Of a DNA stretch of 64,000 nucleotides, positions 29,001 to 37,224 are shown piece after piece. The position numbers and the translations under genes are program-made. The notes below the pieces were generated by a model, which was given only the letters and a program-made list of their open reading frames with translations, did no database searches and was not told where the DNA came from. Every line of letters begins with the position of its first letter. Position 1 is the first letter of the stretch. The stretch comes from Ottelia alismoides (Eukaryota > Streptophyta > Magnoliopsida > Alismatales > Hydrocharitaceae), in contig JAZKJV010011400.1 in NCBI GenBank assembly GCA_037367405.1, positions 1,486,501 to 1,550,500 on the forward strand, written 5' to 3'.

Positions 29001-32000
29001 TACTGATGGAATGCTACCGACGCGACCAAGACAAGAGCAATTACAAACGCATGCTGGATGCTGCGCTGACAACGGAACTGCAACGCTTGAAGAATCGATC
29101 TGCGGGCCCTGCCAGTCTGAAGTCGCTCCCGGAGATCGTGGACCGATACGCCAAGGAAGGCTGGGAATGGGAGGCGTATGTGGCAAATTTCCGCGCGTAC
29201 CATCCGCTGATAAACCGCCAACTAAATGGTACCCAAGATCACCAACTGTTCGCCGCATTGCAATTCAATCACAAACGCTACGAACTGCAGTTAACCGCCG
29301 ACAAGCTGATCACCGCCCTAGCGCAAGAAGCCCATCCGCGGCAACCGTCATCGCCGACAGCCGTACCTATCGAGTTACTGGTGCCTACGTTTGCGCAACT
29401 CGATATGTCACTTCGGCAACTCAAGTGTCCATTGACCGAAGGCGTCTGGTGGCTCAGCCGAACTTCGGCGGATACCCGTTCGAGCCAGGAGGTCCTGCGT
29501 TTAGCCGTCGAGAACGCATCCGACCTTTCCATCACCTCTTTGATCGCGATGTTCCACCTGGCAGACAAGTTGGCTCAACCCCAAGCTGCCTTGCAATTGA
29601 TCGACCGTCTGCAACCCAAGCTCCAGCTCTGGCAGCGTGAGGCCCGACAGCGTGAAAGTGCCCAAGGCTCCAGTCTGGAAGAACTGGCTAGCGATCGCCG
29701 CACGCGAGCGGCACTCTGGATCGTGGCGCAGCGTTTGGTCACTTCTGATCAACCAGCCATGCTAAAGAACATAGTCCAGTTCGCCCGGTCCAACTCCCGG
29801 TCAGACTTAGTACAGGACCTACATTGCCAACTATGTGTGGCGAACAGCCTGGTGCAGCGGCAGCAACTGGGTATGGCCGAAGAGATGTTAAAGGAAGCGT
29901 TCGTTCAGCTTCAATCGCTGGAACGCAAAGACCATTTGCCTCACGTGCAGTTGGCTTTAGCCTTGAGCTCTTTGGCAGGGCAGTGCCACGCGCATCGATT
30001 GTCGCTGGATGCTTTCTCGCACATCTTCGATAGCGGTACCATGCAGCACTTGCTGCTGACCAAGTCGACTGCGGGCCACATTACTTTCCACGCTAGTGCG
30101 GCGCGCAGCAGCCCCGACACCACGATGGAAAAACAGTTCCTGGATGCCCGGCAACTCGTGTTCAAGCAACTCTTTGATTTGTTAGCCACATGGGAGAGCG
30201 AGCAGGTCGATCCCAATCTGATTGTCGACACGCTTCAAAAGTGCATCTTGCCACCGGAACTGCCCAGCGAGATTCGCCTGGTACCCGACGCGATTGAAAC
30301 CAGCAGCGATACGAGAGGTGCGTTCTCGACGCGCACCAGCCGGGCTTCGCAACTCTTGCAAAGCCGCTCGGCCAATTACAACTTGAATGTGGCTTCCGCC
30401 TTGCAGAAGTTTAAACAACCACCGCAGATTCGCTACCTCGCTTTCTCGCTGGTCGATTGGGCGCATCGAGCCGGTCGGCTGCCGGCCGTCATTGAGGAAG
30501 TGCAAGGTCGACTACAGCGAGCCCCGCAGGCCGAAGGGCGTGGCCTGCTAATTTACGCCATGCAAGCGGCAGGTCAGCGAGACCAGGTCAAGTTGCAAAT
30601 CGATCAATTGGTCGACAGCGAGATGACCAACCTGACACGCCTGGACGCAGTGCTGCAAGCCGTGCTGATGTCCAGCCCCTCAGTGCCCGATGGATTACTA
30701 ACGGATGCTACCTTGGACCGATTCATGCATAAGGTCATGGACCTCGACCTGGTAACTGCTGCACCCTACTGCCAGCAAATGGTTCTGCAGGCGATCAACG
30801 CCGGTGATACGGCGAGGTTTACCAGGCTGGGTGAGTTCCTGTGTGAATACTGCCGAGATGCTAGTCGAGCCGACGTAAATGGCCTGCGCTCGCATCACGA
30901 GTATCTGCTGCTGAGCGAAATCTATTCGCAAGCCGCCAAGGCCAATCGGCATTACATGACCCTGGGCATATTGGGACGCATGCAGGAGTTGTCTCGCGGT
31001 GACAAAGCCAGCATGCGCAACAAGCTGGCTGCGCAAGCGCAGCAAGCGCTACTGAAGCTGTGCCAATTACCTGAAGAGGAACGCTATGAAGTGGCGAGTT
31101 CTGTGCTGCTGGGGCCTGGGCAATTATCCGTCGATGCCATGCAGATGCACTACGTGCCGCCCACGGGAATTCCGCCATGGGCTTGGACTGAAGCCAGCGC
31201 TACGACGTTAACAAGTCTCCGGCCTTATCCAGACTCGCACACGATTAGTCTGCTGGACGTGCTGCTCAATGGCGCCGAACAACGCGGGCAATTGGACGCT
31301 GTTCTCGACCATCTCCAGGCGTCGTTATCTTCGAAAGTAAACGTTGATGAATCGTCTGCGCAGCGCTTGAATACGCGCCGGCTTCACCCACCCACTCAGG
31401 CCGACCTCCGCTTACTTGACACGTGGATTCGCCTGCGCTGCGAGTATCGCAAGTCACCCTTGCCCGTCAAAGCTCAGGAACTGGAAAAGTCACTTTCGCC
31501 CGAGATACGGCCTGCCGATCAGCAGAGCTTTATCTCATGGCTGTTGTGGTTACCAGAAGCCGCCCAGTGCGAAGTGTTTGAGCACTGCCAGCGACTGAAT
31601 CAATTGCCAGATGGCGTTCGGTTGCAGCTCGAACAGTTGCTGGCCAACAAACCTGAGACGTGGCGTGATTGTATGCGCGGCATTTTGCTGCGTGCCCTTG
31701 CCACACATAACTCGGGCGAGTCAGTCGAGCGGCTCCGGCATTGGCAGACGAGCGACCGATTGAACTCGGCCGAAAATCAATTGCCAGGTGCACCCCTGAC
31801 TTGGAAGATTACCCCTGATCACCAGCTGCTCTCGGGGCTCGGTCCGCACTGCTTGTTTCTGAATATTCCATTGGAAGGCGATGTCTTGCTGGGCTTTGAC
31901 GCGCAAGTTACTCATGCCTCACCAACCAACAACTTCGGCTGCATGCTCAACGGTCTGGGGATCCGCTATCGTGACCGCGCCGATTTGACCAGGCGTGATG

Positions 32001-32944
32001 GTCCAGCCGCGCTCATTCATTGGCTGAGCAGCCGATCGGAGCGTGAATGGCAGATACCTGTCATCAACAAACCGGACGAAACGCGGCTTGTGCGTCAGTT
32101 CAGCGTCCAGCGTAAAGCAGATGTTATGACGGTGACGGTCGACGGAACCGAGGTTGCACGTCATCAATTTGCGAGCAGGAGTTTTCCCTTTGTTGGTTTG
32201 TATCCACCGGGTCGCGAGAATCAGTTGACCAATGTGCGTATCGTTGGCAAACCGGCTACCAAGATCGAGCTGCTCGATCAGACGCTTGGTGGTTGGCATG
32301 CTCGGCGCTACGATTCGCAGTTGCCGGACTTGCTCTCCCAGTCATCCACAGCCGATCCGCCGATCATTAGCGCGCAAGTGGGCACCAGCGGACTGGACTG
32401 GTATGTGATCGAAAACGAACTGCATCACAAGATTGAAGTACCTGATTTTTCCAACGCAACCAAAGACAAACTCCGGGCGACGCACTGCTATCTGGAATAC
32501 GCTCGTCCACTGCAGGATGGCGATGTGATTGAGTATGAAGTGTTTGGCGAATCCGCCGAAAGCTTGCCGGCTCCTTGCGTCGGCTGGTGCGCCATGTTGG
32601 TCGAGGACGAACAGATCAAGATGCACTGGTTACCTGTACAGACAGACGTGGCCATCGATCCAGACCTACTCCGCCGGCGCAGCCTTCCGCCGAACAGCCA
32701 GCAACTGTCAGCAGTGAAACCGCGCGAAGGCGAGTGGAACAAAGTCAAGCTGCGCTTGGAAGGTCAAGTGATAACGTTGAGCTTTAACGATAACGATGTA
32801 TTTCGGTACAGTGTCGAGTCGGCAGTCGACCATCGTTTCGGCTGGTATTGCGACCAGGTTAAGACTCGCGTACGCATCCGCCAAGCCACCCTACAAGGAC
32901 GCTGGCCCCAGTCGCTGCCTGAAAACTTGTGGGAGAAGTTCTAA
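23045..32944 (+). CDS. Giant exported TPR-repeat protein
   Basis: One uninterrupted reading frame encodes about 3,299 residues. The ATG at 23045 has GGAG nine bases upstream and gives a signal peptide (MRWIQLYMALAVGCL, cleavage near residue 26). Tetratricopeptide-type helical hairpins fill at least the first 930 residues, for example AFLLGLLQMRRGLESEA and LGRTYQRAQRTGEAIEVW, and recur later, consistent with a protein-binding superhelix. Residues 1930-1944 are three in-frame copies of DPRWA. The last 370 residues look beta-rich with a lectin-like VDGTEVARHQF segment; from memory they recall the planctomycete DUF1583 type, unconfirmed. The function is unknown; a periplasmic or surface scaffold is possible. 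Confidence 0.85.
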   Translation: MRWIQLYMALAVGCLAATGIVPLHSQEILESPEEQKERQAIERFLQILEKSPREGTALERVYAWHIEHGSLETLCETLHARQVEQSDGPAAFLLGLLQMRRGLESEAQVTLSAAESLLPDEPLVSYYLGQCLLMQGDLNAATAALQRAVEKHPGKAETLNILKELGRTYQRAQRTGEAIEVWQKMEGLYPGDLQVQEQIARVMAEEGADTEALMRFSALARATPDRFRQIEFAMQAAQLKLKLGQATEALTDYENLLGQVNPDSWLHQEIRSRIERHYLDRSDSKGLIDYYKQWLTRHPQDIEAMLRVGRLLSIQRQSDQAGQWFKQVIALAPSRVDAYLELSQALERDGQFGQAASVMQQLFTQTSGTADQDNADYLVRWGQLILADQAQPLPTRRQQAAEIWNQLLTARPDDPLTLTRVADLMRTAGLHERALELYRRCIAVAPDQQQYYEYLGEYLFRQGQKDQALAVWQAMVSGPRETADNLFRQAELLNQFGLTTEALAAMDKACQQRPTLSQRLRYIDKLIGLNRFDDAQQQIQLASKTAESDDEQNLVLEREISCLMASGLLKTETLKLQAIVSASEPPASASQWKRYALFLEAGGQPRLAALAIEQALQREPSSPQLLVIAARLYEQLGQLEPAIDALQRLLTIDRRQQLGLLMRIATMQWELGQSENAFKTAQQLMRSPGVGIEQVKFYADFCRQLGKEEEALTALRKYARLNSHDRSSLLILAQRLGDLFQTDEAIEFTWRALDQSNTLDERRDVVRALASYYQRLGKLKPLMARLDEYGRKTTRMREAALLKAHAWQTTEDYGLARQILEELNTDNQDVELLGSLVELAQAGEDFEAAARYQALINQAAPSGEGRLQLARYLLSVGEAEKAQQAWSEIKTSELTSAQLHSVLQQLILRDDYQRAAQLSEQVLAESPQDWEKLFLCAATLAIGENEQPLLRICEQLAQLNLPPDTRSQFAQSLSGNRAVASTASAQPNIRQSATATSSYSSYAQSMGLTGWLTTEDWKQHIRNLHAHDSAQRVTCIARALQMVESLILASNPQVRAVNGVSLSTYSSQLICYEDAKLFAQALIFLDKNSSAEPQSPDQSLPSVEQIAQQQDIASLWQSFFLASLAEGPRRQLFRGNFGNGTQFVLSMHNSQYGPIYMSETTELPPTSKSQAKDATLKRLQELGQVDADIIMLLEDLTALVANPTLLPNGTEAIGWSGAADVSDDELQRMISLLARAPDFIRGEGLVLSVINHGLFLRQLARERGLSAPQIDQAVIALGMMHPSYEMASILLPVDPSAACEVLITASQRQLQLAANSSNPGSLYKGNTEVVAKLVSEVIELPDAERHVTHLLKGLKRVQVEHARQLQPAQLAFCSPNQPLNLSLFQQNQQTVLTLDFPVPTAFLSGDLLMVIYMCQLNGSEQLSDQVGQVLALDQSSSQSDAYQTTVDRLAWATWKWWQGDPQAERECIELVTELKSVSPSTALAELLEYNLLIARGQYNEAIAQLEKLKETDPQLAIACELALFELQIRIGSMDKARLVAQRLLKLPLPIDKQLELLAFLDQLGVTPDSQRILRRAQRSRGQSIQTQLQVMQQFETAGQSEAAREVAREIVRATRSVLNPPPPSLTSLFSLSTASSDEADRNAREQAFKILADAPEIAQQISELEERVVKSPKSKILVTELAELYAATGNHRQAAQLRSSLRSSAPASANNQPAPKPGQAMRIDQFVIGELQRFTHDHEYIKQEMANFLTIVDTRSGWSVLCEQLGKLDYSQFPPDSSVLKSLIDQAASHITAVQANRVIGRLVDAKQARLLPSMVHAMDKRRAVLDASIAQRALDLIFERAQEQSLEDIFPRVTEADGSVRGWLSVVDRLIVHDDQAEELLDKAKHLHDAQGATRIDMQCLQVIMLLELGRVRQAQSVTDQLVSQGDDDPRWADPRWADPRWAWELASELCLEYQQYDLAIGLLKPWADKQPAAVDLSVPSIQLLLMECYRRDQDKSNYKRMLDAALTTELQRLKNRSAGPASLKSLPEIVDRYAKEGWEWEAYVANFRAYHPLINRQLNGTQDHQLFAALQFNHKRYELQLTADKLITALAQEAHPRQPSSPTAVPIELLVPTFAQLDMSLRQLKCPLTEGVWWLSRTSADTRSSQEVLRLAVENASDLSITSLIAMFHLADKLAQPQAALQLIDRLQPKLQLWQREARQRESAQGSSLEELASDRRTRAALWIVAQRLVTSDQPAMLKNIVQFARSNSRSDLVQDLHCQLCVANSLVQRQQLGMAEEMLKEAFVQLQSLERKDHLPHVQLALALSSLAGQCHAHRLSLDAFSHIFDSGTMQHLLLTKSTAGHITFHASAARSSPDTTMEKQFLDARQLVFKQLFDLLATWESEQVDPNLIVDTLQKCILPPELPSEIRLVPDAIETSSDTRGAFSTRTSRASQLLQSRSANYNLNVASALQKFKQPPQIRYLAFSLVDWAHRAGRLPAVIEEVQGRLQRAPQAEGRGLLIYAMQAAGQRDQVKLQIDQLVDSEMTNLTRLDAVLQAVLMSSPSVPDGLLTDATLDRFMHKVMDLDLVTAAPYCQQMVLQAINAGDTARFTRLGEFLCEYCRDASRADVNGLRSHHEYLLLSEIYSQAAKANRHYMTLGILGRMQELSRGDKASMRNKLAAQAQQALLKLCQLPEEERYEVASSVLLGPGQLSVDAMQMHYVPPTGIPPWAWTEASATTLTSLRPYPDSHTISLLDVLLNGAEQRGQLDAVLDHLQASLSSKVNVDESSAQRLNTRRLHPPTQADLRLLDTWIRLRCEYRKSPLPVKAQELEKSLSPEIRPADQQSFISWLLWLPEAAQCEVFEHCQRLNQLPDGVRLQLEQLLANKPETWRDCMRGILLRALATHNSGESVERLRHWQTSDRLNSAENQLPGAPLTWKITPDHQLLSGLGPHCLFLNIPLEGDVLLGFDAQVTHASPTNNFGCMLNGLGIRYRDRADLTRRDGPAALIHWLSSRSEREWQIPVINKPDETRLVRQFSVQRKADVMTVTVDGTEVARHQFASRSFPFVGLYPPGRENQLTNVRIVGKPATKIELLDQTLGGWHARRYDSQLPDLLSQSSTADPPIISAQVGTSGLDWYVIENELHHKIEVPDFSNATKDKLRATHCYLEYARPLQDGDVIEYEVFGESAESLPAPCVGWCAMLVEDEQIKMHWLPVQTDVAIDPDLLRRRSLPPNSQQLSAVKPREGEWNKVKLRLEGQVITLSFNDNDVFRYSVESAVDHRFGWYCDQVKTRVRIRQATLQGRWPQSLPENLWEKF
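28832..28876 (+). repeat. 15-bp x 3 in-frame minisatellite
   Basis: GATCCTCGCTGGGCT, GATCCTCGTTGGGCT and GATCCTCGTTGGGCC follow one another, coding for DPRWA three times inside the giant TPR protein. The unit length is a multiple of three, so changes in copy number would keep the frame. Confidence 0.9.
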
Positions 32945-33471
32945 CGTTTGCATGGACCGCACCCGCGCCGGGGGAGGGCGAAGCCACCGCTCTAAACATC
33001 TTTGGGTGTAAAAAAACGACGAAAACCCTTGGGAAAATCGCAATTCTTTGGTGAGGCACTTGAATGGACTATGTGGATCAGGGGTCCTCAAACAGGTCAA
33101 CATCAATAAACGCTGGTATTACAGGGGTTTTCATCTTCGCTCAAGCCAAAAGATGTTTAGAGCACTGGGGCGAAGCTCCTGCTGAGCCTTCGCTTTGCGC
33201 CACTACATAAGATTCATTGGCATTAGAGCCCCGCACCATTCCGTCTGCCGACGTTCGTCCACGCTCTGCCAATGATTCGAACCTCAATGCCAACGGGACT
33301 GCAACCGCGCCCCCGGCTCAAGGCTCGGGTGGAACCTCGCCCTCCCAAGCCAACGCTGCCAAACTGTGGGCGATTTGCCACAGGAAGAAATTCCACTGGT
33401 CTCCGAAACACTCAGCCGATACAAGTGTTTGAAGGGAAGTATCAGAACTCTGATCTTCGGAGAGACACACC
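32945..33471. repeat. 527-bp intergenic region with a 180-bp family repeat
   Basis: About 33167-33347 is a full plus-orientation copy, opening GGGGCGAAGCTCCTGCTGAG and closing GGCTCGGGTGGAACCTCGCC. Its middle (AGATTCATTGGCATTAGAGC) is nearly identical to the inverted copy at 2.4 kb. The part from 32945 to 33160 is A-rich in places and shows no gene or clear signal. Confidence 0.75.
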
Positions 33472-33828
33472 ATGACAACCATGGCTATTGAGTGCCCTAA
33501 TGGTCATCGATTGACCGGTCCAGCCGATTTAGCAGGGCGAAAAGTCCGCTGTCCGAAATGCAACACCAGTTTTGTGCTCCAAGCTCCACCTAAGCAAGCA
33601 TTGACCGATTCCGGCGTGATGAGACTGCTGGGCGATGTCGACCCAGTGCCGCCACCGCCGGAAGAATCCCCCAAAGCCAAGAAAACTTGCCCACGCTGCC
33701 ACCACTCGATCTCGGTGCATGCAAACGTTTGCGAGCATTGCAAATGCTACGTCGGGGCGATGCCGAGCTTCTTGACGCAGATGATCGCCGAAGGCAAGAA
33801 CATCATCGGCTACAAGCACGAAGCTTGA
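33472..33828 (+). CDS. Small double zinc-ribbon protein
   Basis: The 118-residue protein has two treble-clef-like zinc sites: CPNGH...CPKC (about 8-30), and CPRCHHSISVHANVCEHC (73-90). A Pro-rich linker with VPPPPEESP joins them. GGAGAG lies seven bases before the ATG. Zinc ribbons of this kind mediate nucleic acid or protein contacts; planctomycetes have many short proteins beginning like this one, but a specific role is unknown. It is convergent with the SDR gene, 16 bp away. Confidence 0.8.
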   Translation: MTTMAIECPNGHRLTGPADLAGRKVRCPKCNTSFVLQAPPKQALTDSGVMRLLGDVDPVPPPPEESPKAKKTCPRCHHSISVHANVCEHCKCYVGAMPSFLTQMIAEGKNIIGYKHEA

Positions 33829-33844
33829 TTGAGCAGACAACTGC

Positions 33845-34600
33845 TCATCCCCACCAGCCACCGTTGACGTGCAAGGTTTGTCCCGTCATGTAGCTGGACA
33901 GCGGGCTACATAGAAACAAGATGACCGAAGCGATCTCCTCGGGCTCGCCGAAGCGAGCGAGCGGGATTTGTGACAGCATTTGCGCTCGAGCCTCCTCAGG
34001 GATCGACTTGCCCATCTCAGTCAAAATGACTCCCGGGGCAACTGCGTTGACATTAATGCGGCGCGCGGCCAATTCGCGGCTGAGCACTTTCGTCAGCGCG
34101 ATCACACCGGACTTGGCCGCCGCGTAATTGGCTTGACCATAAAATCCGATGACGCCCGAAATGGAAGCCATGTTCACGATGCGCCCGCCCTCTTGCAGAT
34201 GAGGCAAGACGACTTGCGTGGTGCGGTACAGCGCAGAGAGATTCGTGTCGATTACATCTTCCCATTCTTGATCGGACATTTTCTTGAACGTTCGATCGCG
34301 CAAGATGGCAGCGTTGTTAACCAAAAAATCCAAGCGACCGAAACGCGCAAGCGCTTGCTCGACCAGTTGCTGCATCTCGACTCGGCTGCGCACGTCGGCC
34401 GGCGCGATCAGCACGCGGGGATCATTCCACTGGCTGCTCAGTTCATCGGCGCGCATGCGACTAACTCCTGCCGCATCATCGTAGTAGTTGACGATCACCG
34501 ATGCGCCGGCGGCGTGTAGCAGCCTGGCAGTGGCCAATCCCAGACCTTGAATGCCTCCGGTAACCAGTGCTACGCGATTGGATAGATCAATACAGTTCAT
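33845..34600 (-). CDS. SDR-family 3-oxoacyl reductase (FabG/PhaB-like)
   Basis: This 251-residue NAD(P)-dependent oxidoreductase has the cofactor motif TGGIQGLG (14-21), NNAA (95-98), and the catalytic set Ser146, Tyr159 and Lys163 (YAAAK). The C-terminal MTGQTLHVNGGWWG matches the FabG group, which reduces 3-oxoacyl-ACP or acetoacetyl-CoA. It is divergent from a 3-oxoacid-type CoA-transferase with 126 bp between starts, which favours a role with CoA thioesters such as acetoacetyl-CoA rather than core fatty acid synthesis. The exact substrate is unproven. Confidence 0.88.
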   Translation of the reverse strand: MNCIDLSNRVALVTGGIQGLGLATARLLHAAGASVIVNYYDDAAGVSRMRADELSSQWNDPRVLIAPADVRSRVEMQQLVEQALARFGRLDFLVNNAAILRDRTFKKMSDQEWEDVIDTNLSALYRTTQVVLPHLQEGGRIVNMASISGVIGFYGQANYAAAKSGVIALTKVLSRELAARRINVNAVAPGVILTEMGKSIPEEARAQMLSQIPLARFGEPEEIASVILFLCSPLSSYMTGQTLHVNGGWWG

Positions 34601-34726
34601 TTAGCTTGTGCGTTTCTTTCCTGACGAACTCTTTAGTCCGCATGTAGGGTGGCGTCTTGGCCCGTGGGAACTTTGAAGACGCCGGACATTCTCGGACCGA
34701 AGGGCTCGGGCTACAATCTGGCAGTC

Positions 34727-36292
34727 ATGAATAACCTGCCACTATCAAAAAAACTGATTTCAGCTGCTGACGTTGTCCGGTTGATACCCGATAGCGCTAC
34801 GCTGGCTGTCGGAGGCTTTATCGGAGCGGCCCATCCCGAAGCGCTCACCGCGGCCATCGAAAAGCAGTTTCTCGCTACTGGCTCGCCACGCGACTTGACG
34901 CTTGTATACGCAGCCGGGCAGGGCGATGCCCAGTCGCGGGGCCTGAACCACTTGGGCCATGTTCCGCTGCTGAGGCGTGTCATTGGTGGCCATTGGGGCT
35001 TGTGTCCCAAACTTGGTCGGCTGGCACTCAGCAATCAGATCGAAGCTTACAACTTTCCGCAAGGTGTCATCTGTCACTTGCTGCGCGATATCGCAGCCGG
35101 TCGGCCTGGCTGCGTGACGCATGTGGGGCTGGGTACTTTTATCGATCCACTCTTGGAAGGTGGCAAACTGAACACGCGCACGACGCAAGACCTGGTGCAG
35201 CGTGTTGAGCTCAATGGACGCACCTGGCTGATGTATACCGCGTTTCCCATTCACGTTGGACTCTTGCGAGCCACGGCGGCCGATCCCTTGGGCAACCTGA
35301 TCATGGATGAAGAAGCGATTATCGGTGATGTGCTACCGATCGCTCAAGCGGCCCACAATCATGGCGGCTTGGTTATCGCTCAGGTCAAACGCCTGCTGGA
35401 TCAACCGGCCAATCCTCAAATGGTTCGCGTCCCTGGTCGCCTGGTAACGCATGTGGTGGTCGCCGACGAGCCTGATCATTGGCAGACATTCAGCGAACAA
35501 TACAACGCCACTTATTGCACAGCCGCGCCGCTTGAGCTGCTTCAGACGCAGTCGGCATGCGAAGATCAGTTGTCCAGCGATATACGCAGCTTGATTGCTC
35601 AGCGCGCTTGCGATGAACTGCCGGCCGGTGCAATTGCCAATCTGGGAATCGGCTTGCCGGAAGGTATTGCCAAAGTGGCGGCCAGTCGCGGACTGTTGGC
35701 CGATGTTACCTTAACCGTCGAGAGCGGCCCGATCGGCGGTCAGCCAGCCGGTGGACTGAGCTTTGGCACGGCCAGCTATCCACACGCCGTGATCGATCAG
35801 CCAGCGCAGTTCGACTTCTATGACGGCGGTGGGTTAGACTTTGCGGCCTTAGGTGCTGCCCAGGTTGACCAACATGGCAATGTCAATGTCTCGCGATTCG
35901 GCGAGCGATTTGCCGGCGTGGGCGGGTTTGTAAACATATCGCAAAATGCGCGGCGTCTGGTCTTTTGCGGCACCTTCACCGCCGGTGAGCTGGAAGTAGC
36001 CGTCGAAGATGGCCAACTGAAAATCATACGCGAAGGACGTGCAGTCAAGTTTGTCCGACAGGTCGAACAGGTCTCCTTTAGCGGCCCAGTAGCCCAAGCC
36101 GGCGGCAAAGATGTGCTGTATGTCACCGAACGAGCCGTTTTCCGCTTGACGCCCGAAGGTGTCGAACTGATCGAAATCGCCGCTGGAATCGATCTGGAAC
36201 GCGACATCCTGGCTCACATGGATTTTCGTCCGCTGATAAAGCACGTTACAATCAGATCGGTTGCCCGGCGCACAATCCCCGCGCTCATGTAA
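34727..36292 (+). CDS. Fused acetate/3-oxoacid CoA-transferase (family I)
   Basis: The 521-residue protein joins the alpha and beta halves of a family I CoA-transferase in one chain. The N-terminal half has TLAVGGFIGAAHPEAL and a glycine-rich loop. The C-terminal half has the catalytic glutamate in VESGPIGG (Glu332), which forms the glutamyl-CoA intermediate, and LGIGLPEGIA. Its arrangement is like YdiF and propionate CoA-transferases. It moves CoA between short-chain acyl groups, perhaps acetate and acetoacetate. The ATG at 34727 fits the family N-terminus; upstream TTG codons add an unsupported leader. It is divergent from an SDR reductase. Confidence 0.9.
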   Translation: MNNLPLSKKLISAADVVRLIPDSATLAVGGFIGAAHPEALTAAIEKQFLATGSPRDLTLVYAAGQGDAQSRGLNHLGHVPLLRRVIGGHWGLCPKLGRLALSNQIEAYNFPQGVICHLLRDIAAGRPGCVTHVGLGTFIDPLLEGGKLNTRTTQDLVQRVELNGRTWLMYTAFPIHVGLLRATAADPLGNLIMDEEAIIGDVLPIAQAAHNHGGLVIAQVKRLLDQPANPQMVRVPGRLVTHVVVADEPDHWQTFSEQYNATYCTAAPLELLQTQSACEDQLSSDIRSLIAQRACDELPAGAIANLGIGLPEGIAKVAASRGLLADVTLTVESGPIGGQPAGGLSFGTASYPHAVIDQPAQFDFYDGGGLDFAALGAAQVDQHGNVNVSRFGERFAGVGGFVNISQNARRLVFCGTFTAGELEVAVEDGQLKIIREGRAVKFVRQVEQVSFSGPVAQAGGKDVLYVTERAVFRLTPEGVELIEIAAGIDLERDILAHMDFRPLIKHVTIRSVARRTIPALM

Positions 36293-36347
36293 CCCGAATA
36301 AGTACCTGCCCACCTCTTCCATCTCTCTCCATAAAGGATCGAACGCT

Positions 36348-37130
36348 ATGGTGCGTCTGTTCAATCTATTAGTGTTCACATTGGCCCTGCTGCCTGCTGC
36401 GCTATCGGCTGGCAACCAAACTCAAGCCGCCGAGCCTGACCAACGCGTCTATGAAATGCGAGTTTATTATGCAGCCGAAGGTAAACTGGAAGCGCTCAAT
36501 GCGCGATTCCGCGATCATACTTGCAAGCTGTTTGAAAAGCATGGCATCAGTAATGTCGGCTACTTCGAACCGCTGGAAAACTCCGAACGCAAGTTGATCT
36601 ACTTCCTGGCTTTCCCTTCGCGCGAAGCTCGCGAAAAATCCTGGCAAGCTTTTGGAGCTGACCCGGAATGGCAAAAGGCCAAAAAGGAGAGCGAAGTCAA
36701 TGGCAAGCTGGTCGACAAGGTCGAGTCGCTCTTTCTGCAAGCCACCGACTATTCACCCGCCATTCAACCCGGTACCGGTGGTGAACGCGTCTTTGAAATG
36801 CGCACCTATGTGGCCAGTGAAGGCAAGCTGGAAAACTTGAACGCCCGCTTCCGCGACCACACTTGCAAGCTGTTTGAAAAGCATGGCATCAGTAACATTG
36901 CGTATTGGGTACCGCTGAATGATCAGCCCGGCGCCAAAGATACACTGATCTACATCATCTCCCACAAGAGCCCAGCGGCGGCCCAAGAGTCTTTTGCCGC
37001 CTTCGGCGCCGATCCAGATTGGAAATCAGCTCTAAAGGCTTCCGAAGAAAAAGCGGGTGGCTCTTTGACCACCAAGGGCGGCATCAAGTCAGTCTTTATG
37101 AAAGCCACGGACTACTCGCCCATCAAGTAG
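36348..37130 (+). CDS. Secreted protein with two NIPSNAP domains
   Basis: A 260-residue exported protein. The ATG at 36348 has AAAGGA upstream and yields a signal peptide (about 1-28). Two ferredoxin-like NIPSNAP domains follow, about 33-134 and 147-256; each opens VYEMR or VFEMR and shares LNARFRDHTCKLFEKHGIS. The DNA of this shared block is identical for 35 bases (36519-36553 and 36861-36895), suggesting recent duplication or gene conversion. NIPSNAP proteins are small dimeric alpha-beta barrels with no firm bacterial function. It is followed by an intergenic palindrome and a ceramidase-like gene on the same strand. Confidence 0.88.
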   Translation: MVRLFNLLVFTLALLPAALSAGNQTQAAEPDQRVYEMRVYYAAEGKLEALNARFRDHTCKLFEKHGISNVGYFEPLENSERKLIYFLAFPSREAREKSWQAFGADPEWQKAKKESEVNGKLVDKVESLFLQATDYSPAIQPGTGGERVFEMRTYVASEGKLENLNARFRDHTCKLFEKHGISNIAYWVPLNDQPGAKDTLIYIISHKSPAAAQESFAAFGADPDWKSALKASEEKAGGSLTTKGGIKSVFMKATDYSPIK

Positions 37131-37133
37131 TTT

Positions 37134-37202
37134 CGTAGCCACCGCTGCCAAGCGGTGGAAAGCACCAACATAGGCATCCACCGTCTGGCGACGGTGGCTA
37201 CT
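37134..37202. repeat. GTAGCCACC-family palindrome
   Basis: A roughly 69-bp element opens CGTAGCCACCGCTGCCAAGC and closes GTCTGGCGACGGTGGCTAC. It begins three bases after the NIPSNAP stop codon, so its hairpin would form at the 3' end of that transcript and could act as a terminator or stabiliser. Confidence 0.8.
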
Positions 37203-37224
37203 TTGGGCACCAAGGGGCAATACG

